DNA of 64,000 nt, taken from assembly GCA_963924555.1 (NCBI GenBank), contig OZ004593.1:744001-808000 (forward strand), written 5' to 3'. A model generated the notes under the pieces. The model was not told where the DNA came from and did no database searches. It was given only the letters and a program-made list of their open reading frames with translations. The translations under genes and the position numbers were made by a program. Numbering within the stretch: position 1 is the stretch's first letter; every line of letters starts with the position of its first letter. Shown here piece after piece: positions 36,401-47,762 of this stretch. The DNA is from Crambe crambe. Lineage: Eukaryota; Porifera; Demospongiae; Poecilosclerida; Crambeidae.

Positions 36401-37061
36401 ACTGACCAAAGGGGATACGGATTATGATGGGATCTTGCAAGCATGCGTAATAAATAAAAAGAATGTCCTAGAGTTACTGGTTAGAGTACAAAGAATAATA
36501 TAACATCTCAGTTATGTTACAACATCAAGGATGTATATGACTAGTGCTTGAGCCCTAACAGGCTAACTGACTGCAGTTTCTGTCCTACAGGGAGGCATTG
36601 TGCTTCCATCATTATTATCGAAGCCAGGTATTTTACATCGAGTTCGGAAATAGAAGCTGTCAATATTTTTAATGGAAAATATCATGTAGTTAGAATGCCA
36701 CTGTATTCATAGGCCAAATGCTTTAGCCTAATTTTTTTTTGGTAGTAAATAATAATTGCTAACTTTCACTCACTTTTTCAACCTGTCATTTCTCCTGGTA
36801 ACATGTACAAAATATCCACTGCTGCTTCCTGCTTCAACATAAGTGGCCAGCTCCATGATAAAATTGGATTTCGGCTTATAGTGTCCCTTAGCTGTCAATA
36901 GCCCAAAGGTGCAGTCTTCTTCATCAACTTTGAATAACTGCATTTAAAAAGTGACACTTATTGAGCTCAAGAGCCTCAAGGATATAGCTACTTACATCCT
37001 TAGTTGTGATAGATGCATCCACTGGTAGCTCTGCATCCAGGCTTGTCAGAGAATCATCCAT
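33440..37061 (-). pseudogene. Decayed P-loop ATPase/helicase-like gene of a mobile element
   Basis: Minus-strand exons can be traced: MDDSLTSLDAEL (36996-37061), GYFVHVTRRND (36774-36937), a long exon (about 35465-35925) and ALHFEVITECQGKCPIPMLV (about 35295-35400). The Walker A motif GEPETGKST is split by the next intron. Then follow CALSLFGQ...LPFILDDPKNPEDIGELL...RTGLRKPRS (about 34918-35210), VIPFHLPTIG...SSVGWAISLG (about 34545-34870), and later pieces to about 33440. The layout (Walker A, an acidic DDP after a hydrophobic run, then GELL and R-T-G-x-R) resembles the DUF927-type helicase/primase-associated ATPases seen in transposon-linked animal genes; that assignment is from memory of the family and needs a profile search. 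Frame breaks occur in the 35465-35925 exon (at least two), near 33980, and near 33650, so it is not expressed as one protein. Confidence 0.5.
34548..34620 (+). repeat. Short direct duplication, about 33-36 bp twice
   Basis: The stretch aaccttagagacacaatata followed by caagggtattat occurs twice head to tail. On the minus strand it duplicates the end of an exon of the decayed helicase-like gene and its donor region. Confidence 0.85.
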
Positions 37062-37391
37062 CTTGAGCTATAACTAAAATGGGTTGTGGCAGTGCATCAA
37101 ATTCACACTCACATGGGAGACCTTTATCATCACATGAATTGTTAATGAAGTGTTGCAATTCATACTAGAGACCATCTAGAGACCATTGTTGCAATGCACA
37201 CTAAAGTCATCAGCACAAAAAATGAAAGAAGTTGAAGTGTAATTAGGTGTAAGATCATAATCAGTATCGCTATAATATGGTAGTCAGTGGTAGCATGTAT
37301 TCATAATGATTTGTAGCTATAGTTTATGACGATCCGTCTATGGATTGTAGTGCAATTTGTACTTGTGCAGTACAGAGAGCAGTAAATGCAC

Positions 37392-37814
37392 TTAGTCATG
37401 CTCCCTTAAAAAAACATCAATTTCTGTAATACTTTTCTTCCCCGTAGGTAGGTCCTCTTGCACCAATGATTCTACCACATCCACAATTGCATTATATAGA
37501 GAGTGTAAGGTCTCGTTATCACTTTCCAAATCATGATGATTAATGAATGATAACACTTCCTCCAATATGAAAAATTCTAGGATAGACCTATTGCCCAAAT
37601 CCATGTCTTCACCTTCCTTACGTCCGAAAACTGCACTCTTGTCTATTGTAATCTGGTGAGAGTGTGGGCGCCTTTTCCGTGTGATTGGTTGTTTATCATT
37701 ATCACAGTTCTTACAACGGCAAAGGGCTTTCTTGTTCTTCAAACAGGGACATCGAATTGTTGAACCATACTTTGGTAAGCAATGAGGGTCAGTGGATATT
37801 TGGGCCAATGCTAT
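37392..37814 (-). CDS. Cys-rich ORF (C-x-C and CRCxNC cluster), possible C-terminal exon
   Basis: The minus-strand frame runs into the palindrome at its 5' end and stops at 37392. It contains IRCPCLKNKKALCRCKNCDN, a zinc-binding-looking cluster reminiscent of CXC/TSO1-like Cys-rich motifs that end several transposon-associated animal proteins. An acidic helical tail follows, ending EIDVFLREHD. An upstream start would be encoded by the palindrome itself, so the true 5' end is probably missing or cut by that insertion. It lies 330 bp upstream of the first exon of the helicase-like gene on the same strand. Function unknown. Confidence 0.4.
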   Translation of the reverse strand: MALAQISTDPHCLPKYGSTIRCPCLKNKKALCRCKNCDNDKQPITRKRRPHSHQITIDKSAVFGRKEGEDMDLGNRSILEFFILEEVLSFINHHDLESDNETLHSLYNAIVDVVESLVQEDLPTGKKSITEIDVFLREHD

Positions 37815-37890
37815 ATCAATAATCATGAAGGATGCGCCGAGCCGCCTGCGGCGGCTCGGCGCATCCTTCATGATTATTGATTAATAGCAT
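37808..37890. repeat. Perfect 32-bp-arm palindrome, GC-rich core
   Basis: Arms 37815-37846 and 37850-37881 are exact reverse complements around a TGC loop (core gccgcc tgc ggcggc). After a 2-base bulge, another 7 bases pair (37808-37814 with 37884-37890). It is far more GC-rich than its surroundings. It would form a very stable stem in RNA or a cruciform in DNA. It may be a tiny foldback element or a resolution/packaging-type site; neither is proven. Confidence 0.9.
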
Positions 37891-38007
37891 AGTAGCACAC
37901 TCTTATTTAATAGCCTGTATGATACTGCAGTTTTGCTTCATGCTTTGCATTTTAATACGAATAGAAAATTGAAAATTAAAAATTGACGACTATTACCAGG
38001 TGCAACC

Positions 38008-38064
38008 TGGCGGCGTTGACCCTTTACCTAAGGAAAATGAGGTAAAAGGTCGACGCCACCAGAC
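38008..38064. repeat. Imperfect inverted repeat
   Basis: Arms of about 22 bases (cctggcggcgttgaccctt, then tacct, against aggtaaaaggtcgacgccac) pair with a few mismatches around a short AT loop. It lies 120 bases from the GC-rich palindrome. No coding signal. Confidence 0.7.
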
Positions 38065-38864
38065 TATCGCAATGTGATAAGCTAAGCTAGCTTATGCACC
38101 TTGTGAACTTTACCTGATCGGAATGTTGAAGAAGAAAGTATAGTATTAGCCTTATGGTCCCTAGCTACAGATGAGTAGGCTGCTGAGATTGTTTTTTCCT
38201 AAAATCTGGTCCCCACACAGCATTCATCTAGTTAGCACAAATAAGCATGCTCTAAGGCCCCGGTATCACAGAACCCCTAGCATCCCTCAAGAAATTTGGA
38301 TCTAGGATCCTCTACTTGCAAGACTAGCATGCCTGCTCCTTTCCTTTCCTTTTTTGTATGACAGCAATGACTATAATTTATATAGCAAATGAAACAGGAT
38401 CACATAATTATGTCCTCCATTTATGTTTTAAACCTATCATATCTATATACTGCTGAACAGTAGAATTCCATGGAAAAATGAAGGGAGTTGACTTGTCAGC
38501 AAGAATCAGTCACCCAGGGGTATATTTATATAATTCATCTTCAGCTGTCCTAGGGGATTGGACACCTAGCACCCCCTCAAGGAATGTAGCAACCATGCAT
38601 GGGGTGTGTGATAATACTTATTACTATAGACAGGGCAAGACATACGATTTGATCATATAGCTACTCCTAGCCCATAGCCTGAAATTCATTGGTCTTTCAG
38701 TATCATTATATTCACACACAATATGCAGGCTCCAAAACTTGGGCATGGCTTTGAAGGAGAAGAAAAGGAGAATAATAATATGACTTGAGCATAATCGGCT
38801 CCACCTTAACTGCATGGGACTGGAGCCGTTGCATGCATGCATGCATGCATATCTTCAGGGACTG

Positions 38865-39740
38865 GGCTGGAATGATTGGAATATCTTCACTCTCCGGAAA
38901 GGACTGGAGTGATTTATAGCTACTCTATGAATGATTGGAATATCTTCACTCTCTAGAAAGGGACTGGAGTGATTAGCTACTCTTCATGCACGCAGGGACT
39001 GCAGGCAGTATGTAGCTACAATGTAGGGTTGCATGTATTCAAGGATTGGCATGTCCCTCCCCCCTTTCCTTCTCTCTGGAGTGATTGCATCCCTCTACTC
39101 TTCTCTCTGCATGCAGGAACAGGAGTGATTGCATATCTGACTCAACTGGAACGATTGCATGTCTCACTCTCTACATGCCAGCAGGAACTGGAATGATTGC
39201 ATGTCTCACTCCCCACATGCAGGAACTGGAATGACTCACTCTCCACATGCATGCAGAACTGGAACAATTGCATGTCTCACTTCCTACATGCAGGAACTGG
39301 AACGACTCACTCTCCACACGGATGCAGAACTGTGCATGCCTCACTCCCCACATGCACAGGAACTGGAACACTTGCATGCCTCACTCTCTACATGCCAGCA
39401 GGAACTGGAACGATTGCATGTCTCACTCCCCACATGCAGGAACTGGAATGACTCAATCTCCACATGCATGCAGAACTGGAACAATTGCATGTCTCACTTC
39501 CTACATGCAGGAACTGGAACGACTCACTCTCCACATGGATGCAGAACTGTGCATGCCTCACTCCCCACATGCACAGGAACTGGAACACTTGCATGCCTCA
39601 CTCTCCACATGCATGCAGAATTGGAACAATTGCATGTCTCACTCCTCACATGCAGGAACTGGAATGATTGCATGCCTCACTCTCCACCTGCATGCACTGG
39701 AACGATAGCATCTCTCACTCCCCAAATGCAGTGATTGCAT
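38865..39740 (+). repeat. Complex tandem repeat array with 217-bp higher-order period
   Basis: Short units (ggaactggaacgattgcat, gtctcactctccacatgcat) of about 40-45 bases run from about 39109. A larger block recurs with a 217-base spacing (39171 and 39388 positions correspond). A simpler pair of gattggaatatcttcactct units precedes it near 38875-38985. Long open frames here in several frames are repeat artefacts. Confidence 0.9.
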
Positions 39741-40001
39741 GCATGTACGCATGTCTCTTCAATCAAGGCAATCTTCACAAGGGGCTGTAAGTCGCTGAAT
39801 GTCTTCATTCTTCACAACAATAATCTTTATTCTTCAGGGTCTGGCATGATGTATGTCACTTTGTCTTCAGAACTAGATTAAGTGATTGTATGATAGCTGC
39901 TATAGCTACTACCATAACTGTTTTTCTGGACACTTGAATTAATAACCCAGCAGCTATACTGAAATTGCCAACGAGGGAAAAAAAATTATCATCAATAAAG
40001 C

Positions 40002-41894
40002 TTAGCTATGAGAGAGTCTAAAAGTAACATCAATAAAAAATTTGAGAGCATCAATAAACATGGTAGCATTTCCATTAACCACACCATGAAAAATGGCATC
40101 AATTGATGGAAATCTTTTATTAAATGAAACGAGACGAATATCCATTTTTGAGGGGTCATCAAATAACGGATCCTGAATGTGCTGTTCTGGATCTGTGATA
40201 CTGCCACCTTTCAATCGGTACTGATCGATAGCTTGCTGTGGATGCAGAATGAGGTCAGCGTTAATTACTGAAGCTTTATTGTTCACTCTCATAACTTGCA
40301 CTGGGATATGAGCTGGCATTCTACCCTTCCTCCTACCTGCAGATGAACATGACAAGCTGACAGGTATACCATTTCCTCAAGGCAAATGGACTCTATACCC
40401 AGCTATAATAAGCATTGTCTTTATATTCTCACACTCACAGTTCAACTTACCTGGGATAGGATGATTGTTCCAAGACTTGATAAATAACTCAATTCCAACA
40501 AAAGAAACTCTTGTACATAACCAGGAAATGCAAAAATAATGAAGAGAATAATCTGGATTGATTTCACCTTTGTCAACCAGATCCACTAGAATGGATTTAA
40601 TTGGGTAGTTCACTCTAACATTAATTTCGCTCCACATCCTTTCAACTATATGGTTCTGCAAATAAATCCTGTTTGTTGAAATAGTTTGGAAACAGTACTG
40701 ATACTAACCTTCTTTGATGAAGTTTGAATATATGGTGTTTTTGCTACATTATTCCTTAATCCAGCAAGTGCCTGTTGTACTGACAACATCAAGAACCATT
40801 CCCGCCCATAGTCCACACGAATTTGGTCCCACATTCCAAACTGGGATATAACTTTCCTAGGTACAATAAGTTAATTATATTGAACTGTATGGTGATCTTG
40901 AAACTATTATTTTCATTCCTATGGAGTAATAATATGCTACATAGAAACGATAGTTAAATCAATTTCACCACTAAAATTATGTACACTCAATCAAAACTAG
41001 TCATCAAAGAATAACCACATTTAAACTTGTGATCAATAAGCCCTAAAAGTAACCACTCACATGTATAGGGATTCATATATAATTCTGTTGTTCTTGATTG
41101 GCATGGTGACGAAGCCAACAATCATGCCACTAAAGCCATCCACGGCACAGACATGAGTTACACCAAATTGGACCATTTTCTCGTTTTGATCAATGTGTAG
41201 TTTCTCGCCAAAATATTTAGCAGAATAAGGAATAGGATTAATCAAAGACTGTGTAGATGCTACTCTCCTATTATGGTAAGCAGAACACACTTTCTTGAGA
41301 GAAACTCCCACTCGTTTTTCAGCAACCTTGAAACCATCAGCAGCCAGTAAACCAGTCATGGTCTTGCGACCATATGTTGGACCAACCTTAACAATGAAAA
41401 AAAAAAAATTGGTTAGCCAGACTCTTTTCCTTTTTACATGGGAATTTGGTACTGTTCCATGGGTGGCCTTGTATAGCAATGAGCAAACTAACTTTATGCT
41501 AATGTTCATAGAGTACTAGAGCACCACACATCAACAAGTCTAGTACCTTCTGAGTGCATGCATTATTTAGCTACTGATCAACATTCAATGGCCCACTGCA
41601 ATCCAGTCAGTAAAAAAAAAAAAAAAAAAAACCTGATAGATCTAGTCACATTGTTCTTACCTTCTGTATAGCTGTTCTGACAATTCTGTCCACTGCACCA
41701 CCTTCTAATCTTGATGTCCTATGGATGTTGTGAGTTTTGCAAAATCTCCTCACAGTTCTAGAGCTCAGCCCTTGGGATAGATAGGGGAACTTTTCCTTCA
41801 AGATTACGCTCACATCTTGGTGACTGCGTCGCTCTTCGACTATCAGCTTTCTAATGATAAGTGTTGCAGCAGGAATTGCCTCCAAGACAGCCAT
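40002..41894 (-). CDS. DDE integrase/transposase, intact five-exon gene
   Basis: Predicted minus-strand exons are 41661-41894, 41061-41386, 40709-40856, 40451-40655 and 40002-40336. Phases agree and give 415 residues with no stop. Residues 1-78 look like a helix-turn-helix DNA-binding region (SHQDVSVILKEKF, SSRTVRRFCKTHNI). Then comes an integrase-type core: LHIDQNEK (D144), CAVDGFSG (D161), IRVDYGREW (D202), and NHIVERMW (E241). D161-x40-D202-x38-E241 fits the DDE spacing of rve-type integrases. The remaining half holds an LHYFCISWLCTRV segment and a basic GRRKGRMPAH start of the last exon. Such proteins cut and join DNA ends during transposition. It is divergent from the RING gene 178 bp away. 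Ginger-like or another integrase-bearing DNA transposon is possible; subfamily not decided. Confidence 0.75.
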
Positions 41895-42072
41895 TCCACT
41901 TCTCGTCGCCAGTCACGGTGTGCCTGCACATGCGCAAAACTTTTCTGCAGCACGAGCGGCTCTATCTCTGCATCTGCCGGTAATAGCAAAAAGCTCACTT
42001 CTGCTATTTTGTTGCGTTATCTCTGTTATTTATAGCTACTTCTTCATCTGTGTGTGTGTGGAGAGGACCGGA
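41895..42072. promoter_or_regulatory. Putative bidirectional promoter between integrase and RING genes
   Basis: Only 178 bases separate the two divergent start codons. The interval is less AT-rich than its surroundings and includes CpG-containing stretches (gtcgccagtcacggtg, gcacgagcggc). Both transcripts must start within or near it. No precise initiator was identified. Confidence 0.45.
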
Positions 42073-43713
42073 ATGAGTCTCGATCCCTTAGAAGGTACTA
42101 GTGGGATCCCTTCGCCACCCAGATCCCAAGACTTGGTCACCCTATGTAGGGATGGCCATGATAGTGTAGACTTGCAGGTGGAGCAGATCACTCCTACTGT
42201 AGTTGCTAGGATATTTTCAGTAAGTATGCTAGCTTTGGATGTCTAGCTAGACGTCTAGTTGTGTTTATAATAGCTGACGTGTTATAGCAAGTTATTTTAT
42301 ACAGCATGATTCTGTTGTTTCTGTTGTTGCAGCTAAGCTTGGACAGTGTGTGGCTGCGGGAGTCGGGTGCGGGTGGAGGGCGAGCATCATTTTTCCCAGA
42401 TAATCGGAACAGACATTTTGATTTCTCAGCAGATGTTGGGTTTTTAATTCAAAGGCTGACAGTTGAAGGTTCGGCAGCTAGTGGAAGCAGTAATCGCATA
42501 TTTTCTTCTTCCTCAATTATTGGAAGTCAAAGACCTCCATCTACTGTGGTCCCAGTCGGAAACAAGAAGAATTCCATTAGTGTAAAAATTGTTCAAGCTT
42601 CAGTAAAGAAGAGTGCCAGTGGGGGACGACCTGACTTCAAGCCATTGAGTCAAGCATTTGTTGATATCACTGAGTCGACAGCTAATGTGATGTACTTGAG
42701 TCACATTATAAAAGAAAAGTGGGGTGCTGACTATGTTTTGATCACTGCAGATGGAATGAGGATTGAGGATGGTTCAGGCACCCAAGGTAAGCCCTCTCAA
42801 ACTGCACTTGAGGTTTCTCATCAAAATATCTGAGCTTGAGTTTGAAATTAATACACACTTTATTTAATTTTATCACAAGTTTGAGCTTCAAATTTGACTT
42901 GGTCGTTATTATAGGCAGCCCTATACTGAGAAAGTGTCCTGATTAGACAAGGTGTCATGATACCAGGGTGTCAATATTATACAATTTAGCTAGGGGTTCC
43001 ACAACAGTCACCCTTGGGGCGGATAGACAGCACAGACACTATAGGGTCATTTGGGACTTGTCCCCTGCTTATGTACAGTGACCATTATAAACAGGTTCCA
43101 ATGTAGTTTATAGCCTATTAGGATTTCTGCATAATTATTATAGTAGTTTCTACTGTAATTTATCACTTGATAGCTACTACAATAGACTTGAGAATTTGTT
43201 TCCCATTTAGGGCTAAAGTTCTGGAAAGTGGGAAGTCGCAAAATATTTGCAGTATCTTCTTCTGACCTCAAAAGGATTCATCATGCTGCTGACTCTTCTT
43301 CTTCCGACAGTGAGATGGAACGACCACCGAGAAAAATTGCCAAGATGAGCAGTGTTGAGTTTATGGCACTGGATAAGAACATTCAAGGACTCAGAAATCA
43401 AGTAGACTCCCTTGTTAGTGTACAGACTACTTTGAAGATTCCTCTTGCACTCAGGAAGTTGTTGCTGGAGAACTTCAAATGTATTATATGCCATAGTGTT
43501 ATGACTCCACCTATAATATTTGCGAAGTGCTGTAAACGCCTCTTAGGATGTGAAGCCTGCATTGATACTTTGTACAGGGGAGAAGGAGGAATGTCCAAAA
43601 ATTGTCCTCAGTGCAGGAGTGAGAGGGCTTATGCTGATACTTGCCGTGTCCATGGGATAGACGAGTTTTTGAACGGTGTAATCAAGATTATTACTACTGA
43701 TGGTGCTGAGTGA
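42073..43713 (+). CDS. RING-type zinc-finger protein paired with the integrase
   Basis: Exons 42073-42219, 42333-42786 and 43211-43713 join in phase to 367 residues without a stop. The N-terminal two thirds is Ser/Gly/Pro-rich (SLDPLEG, SVWLRESGAGGGR, QAFVDITESTANV) with a short basic patch (ERPPRKIAK) and a possible coiled coil (ALDKNIQGLRNQVDSL). The C-terminus holds a RING-like cluster: FKCIICHSV, FAKCCKRLLGCEACIDTLY, KNCPQCRSERAY. RING proteins usually act as E3 ubiquitin ligases. In this context it may be an accessory factor encoded by the same transposon as the divergent integrase, which is inference from pairing and shared integrity. It does not resemble UBR4, whose fragments flank the block. 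Confidence 0.75.
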
Positions 43714-46147
43714 TAACTTCCAGTTTTTGAATTCCCTCTTTAACAATTTACAATTATTTGTGTGCAACAAGATTTGGCCATTGCCCATGCATCTTACGTT
43801 TTGATCTTTGATCTTTGCCCTTTACGTATCACACGCATGGCGCGTGATACATCACGTGCAGCGAGCGAGGAGCTAGCTAGCTAGCTTGTTGAGTTCTTCA
43901 GTTTGTTGTTAGCTGGGTGGCTTCTGAATGTGAGGGTTTCCAGCTGGGCGTTCTAGTCACTAACTTTTTGTAGGATACGAATGGCCATACGATGATGTGG
44001 AACTGCTGAGTCAGCATGTGACATGTAAGTTCTGTGTTCAGCATACATGTATGTATCTGTACTGTGTGAATGACAGTCTATGTGAGGGAGATGACTAAAG
44101 ATCTGGGATGCAGGCTGGTTATCAAATGCCATACCTATGTTTTGTGGTTACTCCTTGGTGGTAGCGTAGCAAGTTTGCCAAATTGTTCACCTGCCTAGTG
44201 GAAGGTTGTTTTCCTCACTTAAGGAGCCAAGCTATATTTGCCATTTTGGGTGACAGGGGCCAGGGTTAACCTTTGACCCTAAACTATCATCAATTGGGTA
44301 GGGCCCTGCAAAACATATAATCAAATTGGTGTGGCCTAATGGGAGGGGTTATGTGTCTAGTATGGTTGCTCACTAGGCATGGGGCTAATATGCTGGCATA
44401 ATAATGGGAATAATAGGGCCTCACTGGAATAGCAGCATAATAGGCTAAAGAACCAGAATGATAGGCTTCAGTCATTGTTATAGCTCACTCCCTTGCCTAC
44501 ACATGGGTGCTTTTGAGTGCTAATATTGCATTCTGAGCAAAAAAATTTTTACATCCTTTTGGGAATCAGCAGGAAAACTGTTAAATGCTACACACAGTTA
44601 ATGTACTCTTTCAGGACATTTTTGTTGAGAATAATAGGTTACTATGAAAAGAATAATGGGTCTGCTGGAGGAGCACTGCAGAATAGGCCAAAAAAGAGCA
44701 TATTAGCCCCATGCCTATTGCTCACCAAGTGTTTACTAAGTTAGTGATGGAGACAGACCCTTTGGGAATTTAGCCACAAAAATGCTATTGTAGGAATTAA
44801 ATTTTCTATGTAACATCCTATGGATGTGACTATGCTCCTAGCTGATGATGAAAGACTGCATAAATTATCTCACTTGCAGATAAGTTTGGTCAAGCCAAGT
44901 TAGCTAGTGTAAGTTGGCTAGTGTAGCCAGCATTATGGTTCCCAAAACTATGCCAGTCCCTAGATGTGAGGAGTCCTATGCAATCCATGCATTTGTGTAA
45001 ACCATAGGACACCTATTCCCCTAACTTTCCTAACAACCAACCTGCAATGGTGGATTGAGACCTTGACCAAGTCTGCACAGGTTTTGCTTAATTAACACCC
45101 TTTCAGACAGCCAGGTAATCACCAGGCACTATGGGTCCACCTACCATTCAATCTGGAACCTCCTAGTCTGCTCTGTGGTGTGCTTTGATCAATCTTCACC
45201 TATCTGCTGAAAGATTTATATTTGTTCTTGTTTTGTTTTTGATACTATGGGCAAGGAAGTTATTTATTTGTGGTTGGTCATTATCTGGTGGATGAAACCC
45301 TGCCATATTAATGAGCACAATAGCGTGCTTTAGCACTGCTTACCATTTACACAGGCAAATGTCATGAATAACCTTTGCTTGCTGTTTTCATTGACAATTT
45401 GAAACTAAAACATGCACTGCACAGCTGTTGTGGGTATGTGATGTCCATCCAGAGTCTGGTTGTGGTTTCTTTGATGGTTCAGCAAAATCTTAGTACAGTC
45501 CATTGCAGGTTGGTTATCAGGAAGTTTGGGGAATAGGTGGATACAACTGCATGGGATCAGGTTTCTTACCTATTTCTCATTCCTTATGGACAACCATCCT
45601 GAAATCTACAGTAGTTCAGAAGTAGGTTGTATTTGCAACAGATTTTTTTAGTATGCTATACTACATAGGTTACCACATTTCATTGATGTAGCCAGAGTTT
45701 TGGGTTAACCACTGGCTGTTGCAAGTTTTACTAAAGCAACTGCACACTGCTTCTGCTTTTAGGCCTTGGTACATTATGCCAGCATAATTCTGAGCATAAT
45801 AACATTGATTTGTAAGGCAAGCATAATCGTCTCATTTCCAAAAATTCATTTTGAATAGCTATTTAATAGCATATGACACTCAATTCCACATAGTCTTGCT
45901 TGTAAAATGTCTTTTTAGCATTGAAAAAACTCTTCCAGTATTACTGATCACAAGCAGTGAACACAATTACTACAAACCCAGGATCAGATTACTGAGGTTA
46001 AAGGTCAACAATACCAGTGCACATGAGCATAATGACATGAATAGCATAATAGCCAATTTTTTGCTAAGGCCTATCTGCTTTGCATCCCCACTCCACCCCT
46101 AAATTGTTGCATGGTGGTTTACTAACAAGCATGTTCCTAATTATAAA
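43714..46147. other. Gene-poor interval
   Basis: No supported exon on either strand in about 2.4 kb. A small palindrome gtatcacacgc/gcgcgtgatac lies at 43826-43850. Repeated phrases such as aataatagggcc and agcataata near 44395-44480 and 44640-44710 are partly complementary to each other, suggesting a decayed foldback element. Confidence 0.5.
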
Positions 46148-46359
46148 CGCAAAAAAATTCTTCTAAATAAAAAGTTAAGTAGGGATAGCCTCTGTATAAT
46201 GTACTGCAGCCTCGTATGAAAACAATCCCTACATTTACATCCACTACCTATAGCTAGCTATAGGCCGTTGTAAAAGTAGGGATTGTTTTCATACGAGGCT
46301 GCAGTACATTATACAGAGGCTATCCCTACTTAACTTTTTATTTAGAAGAATTTTCTGCG
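46148..46359. mobile_element. Foldback/MITE-like element with about 83-bp inverted arms
   Basis: Left arm about 46148-46232 (ttcttctaaataaaaagtta, agtagggatagcctctg, tcgtatgaaaacaatccct) is almost perfectly complementary to the right arm at 46276-46359. The centre is only about 43 bases (ccactacctatagctagcta). The arms differ mainly in an A run near the outer end, so it is recent. No coding capacity. Confidence 0.9.
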
Positions 46360-47727
46360 TTCACTTGTTTCTATCCTTTTTTATGCTTGAAGTTGAAGAA
46401 TTGAGGGTGGCAGTATTGATCGTCACTTCAACTGAGAGTATGCAGTGATTATTAGGCTACAGTACAAAGCCAGCTCTACATAAACCTATCTTTTGTAGGC
46501 ACATACACAGTCTCTGGAAGAATTTATTAGCTATTTAAGTTAGTTTTGTCTATTTAATATAAAACTTTACAGCAACAGCAATGTAAATGACATGTGCATG
46601 GCATGGTAAAGTGAGCTGACTATACACTACAGCCAAGTACTGGCTCTATAGGATGAGCATCTGTACTGCAATGCAGCAGGGAGTGTCAGGAAGATCATCA
46701 GATAAGAATAAATAGCTAGCTAAACGATTAAACTGAAGACCTAGCTTACTAAACTTAAGAGGATTAGGCTGCACTGTACACTTATACGTGGCCACGCCCA
46801 CACGCTCTGCCCCCTACCGACTTGCGCTTCAAAATGGCATAGAAAGATTAGCAGAGTGCTATCGATATCACTGATTTGTGAAGTAGCGCTTTAGTTAAAA
46901 CTAATAGCAAAAGATCAGCCTCTAGGTGCCGCTCTAACAGATGGCCAAAGCAGAATTTTGATGACTATAGCCAGTAAGTCGGTACATCGATCTTATATTT
47001 ATTATCCTTATTATTATAAAGAAAAAGAACAAAAATCAATTTTAGAACTCATTTTTTTCTTATGTTAGCGAATGAATTTTTGGTTTTTGAACATTCTCCT
47101 CTCTTCTTTGTAGATGTAATAATTCACTGTAGCCTTCTGAGAACCTGTAGAGTAAGGGTAGAAGAGAAGAAGAGTTTTTAGTTTATACAGTCTTATGACC
47201 TTTGACCCGCCATCCCTACTTACTCTCGATATTAATGAGCAGAAAAAAAAAATTCTTCATGTTATTTATAAATCTTGCTGGCCTTGTATGAAAATATCAT
47301 TTACATCCACTGAGAAAGCTATGCTTTAAAAAGAGCTAACTGTTCAAAGCCATTCAGGCTCTCAGCTCAACATCTATTCAAGTACACTGGGATCTTTACC
47401 ATTAGTAACCAAGCATAGGAGTTTCTTCATGACAAACTAGCTATCACCTTGGTAAAGTATATCAGTTAAAAAAAAAGAGTCCAATGGAGAGATCCAGTGG
47501 ACTAAAGTACTTCAGATTGACAATATACATACACACAGTTCCTTAAACTTGCCTGTTGTACTTCCGATACTAAAACTCTTTCTAGTTGATTCCACTTCAT
47601 TTCCACAATGTTCCTGAATCCCCATAGCCACTTTAAATTGTATGTCATAGGTGTTCATTCCCTGTATTAATTCAGCAATCTGGGTGGAGTCAGCTGGTTT
47701 GGGTTATTTAACCATCAGCAAAAGGTC

Positions 47728-47762
<35 letters not shown>

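Noticed and set aside
39159-39734. Open frames of up to 191 codons on the plus strand
   Set aside because: Repeat artefacts of the complex satellite; alternate frames are equally open.
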